DNA of 9,738 nt from an uncultured Megamonas sp. GTDB taxonomy: Bacteria; Bacillota; Negativicutes; Selenomonadales; Selenomonadaceae. Positions within the stretch are counted from its first letter, which is position 1. Each line of letters opens with the position of its first letter. A program made the position numbers and the translations under genes. Positions 1 through 6,555 of the stretch are shown here, piece by piece. The stretch lies in the NCBI GenBank assembly GCA_900554895.1, contig USIX01000084.1, positions 1-9,738 on the forward strand, read 5' to 3'. The notes under the pieces were generated by a model. The model was not told the origin of the DNA, did no database searches, and was given only the letters and a program-made list of their open reading frames with translations.

Positions 1-1054
1 TAAAATCTTAAATATTGTTAAAGAGGAATTATCCGCCGTTAAAGCCAAGTTCGGTGACGAGCGCCGTACCCAGATAACGGATGATACTTCCGATGTCGAC
101 CTTGCCGACCTCATTGCCGAAGAAACAGTCGTCATCACACTTACGCACAACAACTACATCAAACGTATTCCTTTAACTACTTACCGCAACCAAAAACGCG
201 GTGGACGCGGCGTAACGGGTATGGGTACTAAAGAAGAGGATTATGTGGAAAATATGATTATAACTTCCACTCACAATACAATTTTGTTCTTTACTAACAA
301 AGGTCTCGTTTATCAGCTGAAAGGATATGAAATTCCTGAATCCGGCAGGACGGCAAAAGGCACGGCTATCGTAAACCTGCTGCCGTTAGCCAAGGAAGAA
401 AGCATTACCGCCATTATCCCAATTGAAAAATTCGCTGACGACAAATATCTGTTCATGGCTACCCGTCAGGGCATTGTCAAAAAGACGGTTCTCAGTGATT
501 ACGATACCAACCGCAAAAAAACCGGCCTTATCGCTATCTCACTGAAAGACGATGATGAGCTCATCAGTGTAAAACTGACCGACGGCAACCGCTATATCAT
601 TATCGGTACGCGCGACGGCATGTCCATCAGCTTCAATGAACAGAATGTCCGTCCAATGGGCAGAAATGCCCGCGGCGTCATCGGCATAAAATTAAAAGGC
701 GACGATAAAGTTATCGATATGGATAGTCTGCGCAAAAACTGCGAAGTACTGACCGTTACGGAAAACGGCTACGGCAAGCGAACGCATACAGAAGAATATC
801 GCGCTCAAAGCCGCGGCGGTATCGGACTTATCAATATCAAGGTTACGGAAAAAACCGGATTTGTTGTCGGTGTAAAAGTCGTAAACGAAAATCAGGAATT
901 CATGCTCATCTCCAATGAAGGCATCGTAATTCGTTCCAACATTAACGAAGTCTCTGTTATCAACCGCAATACTCAGGGCGTAAAAGTGATGAATATGGAC
1001 AACAACGATAAGGTAGCTGCCGTTGCCGTCTTTGAAGATGAAGAACGCAACTAA
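1..1054 (+). CDS. gyrA: DNA gyrase subunit A, C-terminal part (5' end outside window)
   Basis: GyrA is the breakage-reunion subunit of the A2B2 gyrase that introduces negative supercoils. This fragment (350 codons, first full codon at base 2, stop TAA 1052-1054) is the C-terminal beta-pinwheel, which wraps DNA. The open frame runs off the window start, so an internal ATG at 221 is not the gene start. The GyrA box QKRGGRG is at fragment residues 64-70, just after a blade-1 motif (TLTHNNYIKRIPLTTY). Repeated blades follow, each with a strand plus a G-[LIY]-V-type core: FFTNKGLVYQL, MATRQGIVKKT, IGTRDGMSISF, VTENGYGKRT and ISNEGIVIRS. A second RGGIG motif lies in a later blade. An intact GyrA box is the established feature separating GyrA from ParC, which has a degenerate one. 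The C terminus is short (FEDEERN) and lacks the long acidic tail of E. coli GyrA. A DUF2905 gene follows 11 bases downstream. Confidence 0.96.
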   Translation, partial: KILNIVKEELSAVKAKFGDERRTQITDDTSDVDLADLIAEETVVITLTHNNYIKRIPLTTYRNQKRGGRGVTGMGTKEEDYVENMIITSTHNTILFFTNKGLVYQLKGYEIPESGRTAKGTAIVNLLPLAKEESITAIIPIEKFADDKYLFMATRQGIVKKTVLSDYDTNRKKTGLIAISLKDDDELISVKLTDGNRYIIIGTRDGMSISFNEQNVRPMGRNARGVIGIKLKGDDKVIDMDSLRKNCEVLTVTENGYGKRTHTEEYRAQSRGGIGLINIKVTEKTGFVVGVKVVNENQEFMLISNEGIVIRSNINEVSVINRNTQGVKVMNMDNNDKVAAVAVFEDEERN

Positions 1055-1065
1055 AGGAAAATAAT

Positions 1066-1278
1066 ATGTCTGACATCGGAAAAATTATGATATATGCCGG
1101 CATTGCGCTAATCGTAGCAGGCCTTTTGTTCCACTTCGGTTCTAAAGTTCTGCCACTTGGCAAACTGCCGTTTGACTTTAAATGGGAAAGCGACAACTTC
1201 GGTGTTTACTTTCCTATGGGCTCATGTATTATAATCAGCATTATTCTGACCATAATTTTAAACATACTATTTCGCTGA
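1066..1278 (+). CDS. DUF2905 family small membrane protein
   Basis: A 70-residue protein of unknown function that I recognise as DUF2905 by its layout. A first hydrophobic helix (about residues 6-24, IMIYAGIALIVAGLLFHF) is followed by a short loop with the family-like LGKLPFDFKWESDNFGVYFP stretch. A second helix (about 50-69, SCIIISIILTIILNILF) ends the protein. The loop pattern 'LPxD...E..NF..YFP' is characteristic of the family. An AAAGGA ribosome-binding site at 1053-1058 overlaps the gyrA stop codon and sits 7 bases before the ATG. Translation is therefore probably linked to the gyrA message, with shared termination at 1281-1323. No catalytic residues are visible, and a membrane location is all that can be inferred. 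Confidence 0.88.
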   Translation: MSDIGKIMIYAGIALIVAGLLFHFGSKVLPLGKLPFDFKWESDNFGVYFPMGSCIIISIILTIILNILFR

Positions 1279-1280
1279 AT

Positions 1281-1323
1281 AAAAAATACCGCCAAACAAT
1301 AATACTGTTCGGCGGTATTTTTT
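1281..1323. terminator. Bidirectional intrinsic terminator between DUF2905 and LCP genes
   Basis: A perfect 13-bp inverted repeat: AAAAAATACCGCC (1281-1293) pairs with GGCGGTATTTTTT (1311-1323). The loop has an inner AACA/TGTT pairing. The A-run on one side and T-run on the other give a GC-rich stem with a U-tract whichever strand is transcribed. It lies between convergent genes ending at 1278 (+) and 1330 (-), so it serves both. Confidence 0.92.
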
Positions 1324-1329
1324 CATTGG

Positions 1330-2625
1330 TTAATTCTTGCCTTCACTGTGCGTATTCATATCCGGAACTTCCACATTTTGCGGGGCACTAGGCTGTATTG
1401 GTTCATTTGTTTGTCTTGACGGCACTTCCGCTTGAGCATCCGTATTTTGGCTTTCCATCTCCTGTAAATCCTGCATACGCTGCTGACGGACGCGTTCATA
1501 TTCCCGTTCATAATCTTCCGCCGAATGTCTAGGCGTACGTTCTTCTCTTACTTCACGCTCCCGTCTGATTAATTCACGCCGTTCCTGTCGTTCCTGCTCC
1601 AGCTGCTCTTTTATGCGCTGGGCATCCGGAATTTCCACCGCATTATCCGGCATGGATGCCTTGTATTCCTGTGCATCATATTCAATGGAATTTGTTATCG
1701 TACTGTTCATTTTTATACCGAGCGTACTGGCAAGTATCTGTCTCGTTTTACTGATATCCGGTACCCAGTAGCTGATATCGTCAATATAAACCGGTTTGCC
1801 CGGAAGCATTTCCGATTTTAAACCATTATTTTTTGCTTCTTGCAAAGTACCAAGAAAAGATAATAATTCACTGATAGACATATCTGTTTCTACAGCATCA
1901 TACATAGCCGATACCATAGACGGCAGACGCGGAATAATAGCCGGTGAGACAAGTTTGTCCATTACGGCTTTCATAAATTTCTGCTGGCGGCGAATTCTGC
2001 CGATATCGCCCTCTTCATCACGATACCGTACATATGTAACGGCCGTTTTACCATCCATATGCTGCATGCCCGGCTGGAGGTCAATATACAACCCGCCGTC
2101 ATCATCCCACGGGTCTTCATAGTACATGCGTTTTTCCACATCAATATCCACCCCGCCCAAAGCATCAATGATTTTCGTAAAACCGTGTATGTCTATTACG
2201 ATGTAATGATCAATTTTTATGCCGAGCAGCCCTTCCACTGTCTGTTGGGATAATTTTCTGTCGCCATAAGCATATGCCGCATTGATTTTATCATAGCCGT
2301 ACCCTTTTATCTTTACACGTGTGTCCCGCGGTATCGATAAAAGCGCCGCCTGGTTTTTATCCGGATCAAGCGTAGCCACCATCAAGGTATCACTTCGCCC
2401 CACATCATCACTGCGTTTGTCCACGCCCATAATCATTACCGTCGCCTTATCCTTCGTTACAAGCAGTCCGTCCTGTACGGCTTGCGTATACTCCGGCTTA
2501 TTGTCAATTAAAGCATTGGCAAAAAATGCTCCGCCAATTCCCGATAATACAAAAACGAAAATCAGCACTATAAAATATTTCCAGTAACTCGTCTTTTTCT
2601 TCTTTGTGTCTTCTCTGCGATACAC
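1330..2625 (-). CDS. LytR-CpsA-Psr (LCP) family cell-envelope glycopolymer ligase
   Basis: LCP proteins transfer undecaprenyl-diphosphate-linked polymers (teichoic acid, capsule or related glycans) to peptidoglycan on the outer face of the membrane. The 431-aa product has a basic N terminus (KKKK, residues 8-11) and one membrane helix at about 17-39. An extracellular LCP domain follows at about 60-235. Conserved motifs are visible: MIMGVDKRSDDVGRSDTLM with R77 and D79, LLSIPRDT with R100 and D101, KINAAYAYG, and VRYRDEEGDIGRIRRQQKF, the arginine-rich pyrophosphate-binding signature. From about residue 330 the tail is very rich in E, R and Q (EQLEQERQERRELIRRERE and similar) and looks coiled-coil, then becomes a Q/P/N-rich low-complexity end. 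This tail is not part of the core family fold. The start is GTG (2623-2625): a TAG lies in frame two codons upstream, a GAGGGA ribosome-binding site is 8 bases away, and the next in-frame ATG would delete the membrane helix. The substrate cannot be told from sequence. Confidence 0.93.
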   Translation of the reverse strand: MYRREDTKKKKTSYWKYFIVLIFVFVLSGIGGAFFANALIDNKPEYTQAVQDGLLVTKDKATVMIMGVDKRSDDVGRSDTLMVATLDPDKNQAALLSIPRDTRVKIKGYGYDKINAAYAYGDRKLSQQTVEGLLGIKIDHYIVIDIHGFTKIIDALGGVDIDVEKRMYYEDPWDDDGGLYIDLQPGMQHMDGKTAVTYVRYRDEEGDIGRIRRQQKFMKAVMDKLVSPAIIPRLPSMVSAMYDAVETDMSISELLSFLGTLQEAKNNGLKSEMLPGKPVYIDDISYWVPDISKTRQILASTLGIKMNSTITNSIEYDAQEYKASMPDNAVEIPDAQRIKEQLEQERQERRELIRREREVREERTPRHSAEDYEREYERVRQQRMQDLQEMESQNTDAQAEVPSRQTNEPIQPSAPQNVEVPDMNTHSEGKN

Positions 2626-2632
2626 TGACTAA

Positions 2633-2638
2633 TCCCTC
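2633..2638 (-). promoter_or_regulatory. Ribosome-binding site deciding the GTG start of the LCP gene
   Basis: On the minus strand GAGGGA precedes the GTG codon (2625-2623) by about 8 bases. An in-frame TAG two codons upstream of the GTG rules out a longer protein. Confidence 0.65.
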
Positions 2639-2661
2639 ACAATATGCTATCTACTTTTACT

Positions 2662-2691
2662 ATTCTAAACTCAAATCCAATTTTGTCCCAA
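2662..2691 (-). promoter_or_regulatory. Probable sigma-A-type promoter for the LCP gene
   Basis: Reading the minus strand: a -35-like TTGGGA (2691-2686), an 18-base spacer, then a -10-like TAGAAT (2667-2662). Start of transcription would be near 2655, leaving a leader of about 30 bases with the GAGGGA ribosome-binding site. Each box has 4 or 5 matches to consensus. Inferred from pattern only. Confidence 0.5.
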
Positions 2692-2771
2692 ACTTCAGAT
2701 TAAGTATTTTTATTGGCACAATACGTATATTATAAGATTTTATGCTTTATTACGCAATTACTATTTATAAT

Positions 2772-2791
2772 TTTAGTAAACGTATACTAAA
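2772..2791. promoter_or_regulatory. 20-bp palindrome upstream of fbp, candidate operator
   Basis: TTTAGTA (2772-2778) and TACTAAA (2785-2791) are perfect inverted arms. The six bases between them, AACGTA, are themselves palindromic except for one pair. Overall 9 of 10 base pairs are symmetric about a central CG. A central CG with AAACG flanking is the look of LacI/GalR-family operators. Aligned to the CcpA cre consensus WTGNAANCGNWNNCAW, 9 of the 11 specified positions match. It directly follows a TATAAT (2766-2771) and lies 118 bases upstream of the fbp start. The regulator is unknown; CcpA or another LacI-family protein is an inference. Confidence 0.45.
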
Positions 2792-2846
2792 TTTTATTTT
2801 TTTTCATAAAAATAAAATAACTATTTATTTATTTAAATACATACTA

Positions 2847-2852
2847 TATAAT
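2847..2852 (+). promoter_or_regulatory. Possible -10 element for fbp
   Basis: TATAAT lies 57 bases before the fbp start codon, in DNA that is almost pure A/T. The best-spaced -35 (TTTATT, 2824-2829) is poor, so this is one of several candidates; another TATAAT is at 2766-2771. Low certainty because such hexamers are frequent in AT-rich DNA. Confidence 0.3.
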
Positions 2853-2908
2853 AAATCTATACCTACAGATTTTCTTCATCAATAATTTTTATACAAAGGA
2901 GCATCGTC

Positions 2909-4804
2909 ATGGACAAAAACCGCCAAAAGTATAAGTATCTTTATCTCTTATCTGAAAAATACCCAAACCGCCAATCTGTTGTAACTGAATTAATCCGCCT
3001 TAAGGCAATATTAAATCTTGCCCGTCCGACTGAACACTTCATGAGCGATTTACACGGCGAATACGAATCATTTTTCCATATCATTAATAACTGCTCCGGC
3101 GTTATTAAAGAAAAAGTCGACTATCTGTTTGAAAAAGAAATGACGCCGTCGCAACGGGCTGAATTTTGCACTCTGATTTATTATCCGAAAGAAAAAATAA
3201 TGGATTTAAAAGAAAAAAAAGCCATTTCTCATAAATGGTACTCCGAAAATCTGCGCAGACTGCTCGGTTTATCCCGTTTAATGTCCTACAAATATCCTCA
3301 ATCCGAATTAAAAAACCTCTTACCGCAGGGTTATGAAACGATTATTTTGGAACTTTTAACGGCGCGTCCCAATGACGATACCTTTCAGGAAGTATATTTC
3401 AATACGATTTTAAATACTTTAATCAATATTAACAGCGGCGATGAATATATTATCGCTTTTACAAAATTCATAAAAAAACTAGCAGTAGCGCATCTGCATA
3501 TTGTCGGCGACATCTTCGACAGAGGCCAGCGTCCCGACTCAATCATCGACATGCTGCGCCAGCACCATTCCGTTGACATTCAATGGGGCAATCACGACAT
3601 ACTGTGGATGGGTGCAATGTGCGGCAATGAAGCCTGTATAGCCACCGTTGTCCGCAACAGTGTTTCTTATAACAATACCGCCGTTTTAGAAAAAGGATAC
3701 GCTATAAGCCTGCGTCCGCTGTCCTCACTCGCCAACAAGCTGTATCCCGACAAAAGCTTAAATACTGCTATGAAACGCACCATTTCCATCATTCTTTTCA
3801 AGGTGGAGGGTCAGCTGATAAAACGCAATCCCGATTTTAAAATGGAAAGTCGTCTTTTACTGGATAAAATAGATTATATTTCCAAACATATCAAATTAAA
3901 CGGTAAAACATATCCTGTAAAAAGCCCGTCCTTCCCTACCATTGACCCGAATAATCCGTACGAACTCACCGAAGAGGAACAGCATGTTCTGGACGAAATA
4001 AAATCTTCCTTCCTTGACAGCGTACGTTTAAAAAAACATATCGATTTTCTCTATCAGAAAGGCAGTGTCTACAAGTCCTGCAATAATAATCTGCTTTATC
4101 ACGGCTGCATTCCGCTCAATGAAGACGGAACCTTCATGCGCGTAGAAATAAATCATAATAAGTATTACGGTAAAAATTATCTTGATTTCTGCGATAAAAC
4201 AATTCGCCAGGCATATCTAGGCTTATACGACCCGAAAGCCGTTGACTTGATGTATTATTTCTGGTGCGGCCGATACTCACCGTTCTCCGGCCGTGAATTC
4301 AAGACATTTGAGCGTATGTACATCGAAGATAAATCAACTTGGGTTGAACCGTCCGATGCTTATTACCACTATTGCGACGATGAAAACATCTGTAACATGA
4401 TTTTAGAAGAATTCTCTCTGAAGATAAAACACGGCCATATCATAAACGGTCATGTTCCTGTCAAAGTGAAGGCAGGTGAAAGTCCTGTTAAAGCCAACGG
4501 CAAAACAATAATTATCGACGGCGGCTTCTGCAAAGCATACCACAACAAAACAGGCATTGCCGGCTATACTCTGATTTCCAATTCGCGCGGGCTCAGACTA
4601 TTGGAACATCAGACTTGCACAAATATCAAAGAGGCTTTAAAAGCTAATCAAGATATTGAATCCGTATCCTGTACTTTGGAACTGCAAAATTTTCATTCCT
4701 CAACTGCTGATACCGACCTCGGTGTTGAAATACAGGAGGAACTAAACGATATTTACCATTTAATGCTCGCTTACCAAAACGGTTTAATTCCGGAAAAGGC
4801 CTAA
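2909..4804 (+). CDS. fbp: Fructose-1,6-bisphosphatase, class III
   Basis: Catalyses fructose 1,6-bisphosphate + H2O to fructose 6-phosphate + Pi, the committed step of gluconeogenesis, in the cytoplasm. The 631-aa product is close to the length of Bacillus class III Fbp (about 670). It is unrelated to the class I and II enzymes. It carries a calcineurin-like metallophosphoesterase core: DLHGEYESF (D47, H49), GDIFDRG (200-206), WGNHD (N228, H229, D230) and a late KHGHIINGHVPVK (H508, H510, H515). These supply the two-metal site and are interrupted by the long family-specific insertion. A DGGFCKAYH motif follows, typical of the family C-terminal part. The ATG is preceded by AAAGGAG at 2895-2901 with 7-base spacing. 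No terminator is visible after the stop, so read-through into the antiporter gene 91 bases downstream is possible. The known class III enzymes respond to allosteric effectors such as PEP or AMP; no such site can be read here. Confidence 0.97.
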   Translation: MDKNRQKYKYLYLLSEKYPNRQSVVTELIRLKAILNLARPTEHFMSDLHGEYESFFHIINNCSGVIKEKVDYLFEKEMTPSQRAEFCTLIYYPKEKIMDLKEKKAISHKWYSENLRRLLGLSRLMSYKYPQSELKNLLPQGYETIILELLTARPNDDTFQEVYFNTILNTLININSGDEYIIAFTKFIKKLAVAHLHIVGDIFDRGQRPDSIIDMLRQHHSVDIQWGNHDILWMGAMCGNEACIATVVRNSVSYNNTAVLEKGYAISLRPLSSLANKLYPDKSLNTAMKRTISIILFKVEGQLIKRNPDFKMESRLLLDKIDYISKHIKLNGKTYPVKSPSFPTIDPNNPYELTEEEQHVLDEIKSSFLDSVRLKKHIDFLYQKGSVYKSCNNNLLYHGCIPLNEDGTFMRVEINHNKYYGKNYLDFCDKTIRQAYLGLYDPKAVDLMYYFWCGRYSPFSGREFKTFERMYIEDKSTWVEPSDAYYHYCDDENICNMILEEFSLKIKHGHIINGHVPVKVKAGESPVKANGKTIIIDGGFCKAYHNKTGIAGYTLISNSRGLRLLEHQTCTNIKEALKANQDIESVSCTLELQNFHSSTADTDLGVEIQEELNDIYHLMLAYQNGLIPEKA

Positions 4805-4824
4805 ATTTTTTAATTAAATTTTAA

Positions 4825-4853
4825 TGGATATTTCCTTTTCAATCCTTTATACT
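4825..4853 (+). promoter_or_regulatory. Candidate promoter for the antiporter gene
   Basis: TGGATA (4825-4830, 4 of 6 to TTGACA), a 17-base spacer, and TATACT (4848-4853, 5 of 6 to TATAAT). Start of transcription would be near 4860. If real, the antiporter can be expressed separately from fbp. Pattern evidence only. Confidence 0.4.
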
Positions 4854-4886
4854 TATTTATATAGAAAAATAATATGAAAAGGATTG
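4840..4886 (+). repeat. Inverted repeat whose right arm contains the antiporter Shine-Dalgarno
   Basis: CAATCCTTT (4840-4848) is the exact reverse complement of AAAGGATTG (4878-4886), with a 29-base loop. An alternative register pairs CCTTTTC (4834-4840) with GAAAAGG (4876-4882). The right arm includes AAAAGGA, the only ribosome-binding site for the gene starting at 4896. The left arm overlaps the candidate -10 box, so only transcripts reading through from fbp would contain both arms. Confidence 0.5.
4877..4883 (+). promoter_or_regulatory. Ribosome-binding site deciding the antiporter start
   Basis: AAAAGGA ends 12 bases before ATG 4896. Spacing is at the long end of the usual range, but no alternative site exists. 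The in-frame TTG at 4884 touches the site and is therefore excluded. The site lies inside the right arm of an inverted repeat. Confidence 0.65.
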
Positions 4887-4895
4887 TTCTTTATT

Positions 4896-6512
4896 ATGAA
4901 TTCCATACTTTTACTCTCTGCTGTCGTTTTAATTGCCTGTGTTATAGGCAGCAAAATTTCTTCGCGCCTAGGACTTCCTACATTGCTTTTTTTCATAGCT
5001 TTAGGTATGCTGTTCGGTTCCGAAGGAATTTTTAAAATTGATTTCGAGAACTATTCTTTTGCAGAAAAAATCTGTTCTTCTGCTCTTATTTTCATCATGT
5101 TTTACGGCGGTTTCGGTACAAAATGGAGTACAGCCCGTCCTGTTGCAGTCAAGGCTACGCTTTTAAGTACGCTCGGTACTTTGATAACGGCTGTTCTCAC
5201 CGGTCTGTTCTGCCATCTCGTTTTTAACCTGCCTTTGCTTGAAGGTATGCTAATCGGCGCCGTATTAAGTTCTACCGATGCAGCTTCCGTTTTTTCCATA
5301 CTGCGTTCGCAGCGGCTCAACTTAAAATACGGTACCGCGCCTATGCTGGAAATCGAAAGCGGCAGTAATGACCCGTGCGCTTACATGATGACGATTATTC
5401 TACTTTCAGCTATGGGCGGAGATATTTCCTTTTCCGATATAAGCTATTCCGTCTTTGCTCAACTTGCCTACGGTCTTTTAATCGGTACGGCACTTGCCTA
5501 TATTGCCAGCTGGATACTGCGCCATGTCCGTTTCGGTGAAGATGGTTTTGACTCTATCTTCCTTGTTGCCATCGCACTTGCCGCTTACACTCTGCCGTCC
5601 TTCATCGGCGGCAACGGCTATTTAAGCACCTATATTGCCGGTATCATTCTCGGCAATCAGCGTATTCCGAAAAAGAAAAATCTCGTTAATTTCTTTGATG
5701 CTTTTAACGGAATGATGCAAATGGTCATCTTCTTTTTACTTGGTCTTTTGGTTTTCCCTTCAAATCTTGTTTTATACTTTGTGCCTGCGCTTTTCATCGC
5801 ACTTTTTCTCACGCTTGTTGCCCGCCCTGTAGCAGTTGCCGTGCTTTTAACCCCTTTCAAAGCACCCGCCAATCAACAGCTTATAATTTCCTGGGCTGGT
5901 CTGCGCGGGGCGGCTTCTATAGTATTTGCCATCGTCGCTGTCGTTTCACCGAATTATCACGACGATGCCATTTTTTCCATCGTTTTCTGCGTCGTCTTAC
6001 TGTCGTTACTGTTTCAGGGAGCATTCCTGCCAATGGCTTCTAAAAAACTCGATATGATTGATGATAATGAAAACGTACTCAAAACATTCAACGACTATTC
6101 CGATGAAAACGACATTAAATTCATCCGCCTTGATTTAAAGAACAATCATCCGTGGGTAGGCAAACAAATACGTGAAATAGGCTCCATTCCCGGTGCATTA
6201 ATTGCCGCCATCTTACGACAGGGAGCTACAATCACGCCGAAAGGCAATACCGCCTTAAAAAACGGAGACTCTTTAATCATATGCGCCAAAAGCTATCAAG
6301 ATAAAGACGGCATCGAACTGAACGAAATCACTATAAATGACGACAATGCTTTAATCGGCAAGAAACTCAAAGAAGCCGATATCGGCAAAGATTCACTCGT
6401 TGTATTAATTCAAAGAAACGGTACTGATATCATTCCAGATGGCAATAGTGAAATAATGTCCGGTGACGTGCTTGTCGTCTATTCGCAAAAAAATCTTTTT
6501 CATCTGGCATAA
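4896..6512 (+). CDS. CPA1-family K+(Na+)/H+ antiporter with two C-terminal RCK_C domains (NhaP2/CvrA-like)
   Basis: An inner-membrane antiporter exchanging K+ or Na+ for protons, controlling internal cation level and pH. The 538-aa product has about 12-13 membrane helices over residues 1-385. It carries the CPA1 signatures SSTDAASVF (D128) and LEIESGSNDP (N158, D159); the ND pair is typical of electroneutral exchangers. A later WAGLRGAASIVFAI motif is also characteristic. Two RCK_C (TrkA-C) domains follow, at about 408-468 and 473-538. They share the pattern xxxIGKxLxE..I....L...I.R.G..I.P.G...L..GD.L.V. RCK_C domains bind regulatory ligands, c-di-AMP in some Firmicutes transporters. ATG 4896 is preferred: AAAAGGA (4877-4883) lies 12 bases upstream, while an in-frame TTG at 4884 directly abuts that site and could not use it. 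Ion specificity cannot be read from sequence. Confidence 0.92.
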   Translation: MNSILLLSAVVLIACVIGSKISSRLGLPTLLFFIALGMLFGSEGIFKIDFENYSFAEKICSSALIFIMFYGGFGTKWSTARPVAVKATLLSTLGTLITAVLTGLFCHLVFNLPLLEGMLIGAVLSSTDAASVFSILRSQRLNLKYGTAPMLEIESGSNDPCAYMMTIILLSAMGGDISFSDISYSVFAQLAYGLLIGTALAYIASWILRHVRFGEDGFDSIFLVAIALAAYTLPSFIGGNGYLSTYIAGIILGNQRIPKKKNLVNFFDAFNGMMQMVIFFLLGLLVFPSNLVLYFVPALFIALFLTLVARPVAVAVLLTPFKAPANQQLIISWAGLRGAASIVFAIVAVVSPNYHDDAIFSIVFCVVLLSLLFQGAFLPMASKKLDMIDDNENVLKTFNDYSDENDIKFIRLDLKNNHPWVGKQIREIGSIPGALIAAILRQGATITPKGNTALKNGDSLIICAKSYQDKDGIELNEITINDDNALIGKKLKEADIGKDSLVVLIQRNGTDIIPDGNSEIMSGDVLVVYSQKNLFHLA

Positions 6513-6553
6513 AAAAAGCGTGCTGAAATATAAATCAGCACGCTTTCTTTTTT
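6511..6553. terminator. Bidirectional intrinsic terminator between antiporter and MFS genes
   Basis: The 12-bp stem AAAGCGTGCTGA (6515-6526) pairs with TCAGCACGCTTT (6535-6546) around an 8-base loop. It is followed by CTTTTTT on the plus strand and, read on the minus strand, by seven T residues (complement of 6511-6517). The first A-run overlaps the antiporter stop codon TAA (6510-6512). It serves the convergent genes on both sides. Confidence 0.93.
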
Positions 6554-6555
6554 CT

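Larger units (their letters stand above)
2626..2908. other. AT-rich divergent intergenic region between the LCP gene and fbp
   Basis: These 283 bases contain no credible open reading frame. They separate two divergently transcribed genes and hold the minus-strand LCP promoter, a 20-bp palindrome, and AT-rich stretches with candidate -10 hexamers for fbp. The fbp ribosome-binding site AAAGGAG is at 2895-2901. I see no terminator-like or riboswitch-like fold. Confidence 0.7.

Noticed and set aside
1..1054. The partial topoisomerase subunit being ParC rather than GyrA
   Set aside because: An intact GyrA box (QKRGGRG) and a full set of pinwheel blades are present, which ParC normally lacks or has degenerated.
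960..1196. A minus-strand frame opposite the end of gyrA and the DUF2905 gene
   Set aside because: It lies antisense to two well-supported genes, crosses their boundary, has no good ribosome-binding site and no protein-family features.
1182..1391. A plus-strand frame overlapping DUF2905, the terminator and the LCP 3' end
   Set aside because: It overlaps a recognised gene in another frame and reads through a bidirectional terminator into the antisense of the LCP gene.
4801..4830. A terminator for fbp in the A/T-rich sequence after its stop codon
   Set aside because: The AAATTT-type symmetry is pure A/T with no GC stem, so no stable intrinsic terminator is supported.
4884..4895. TTG at 4884 as the antiporter start
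   Set aside because: It directly abuts AAAAGGA, leaving no spacing for ribosome binding, and adds only MFFI. ATG 4896 is usable with the same site.
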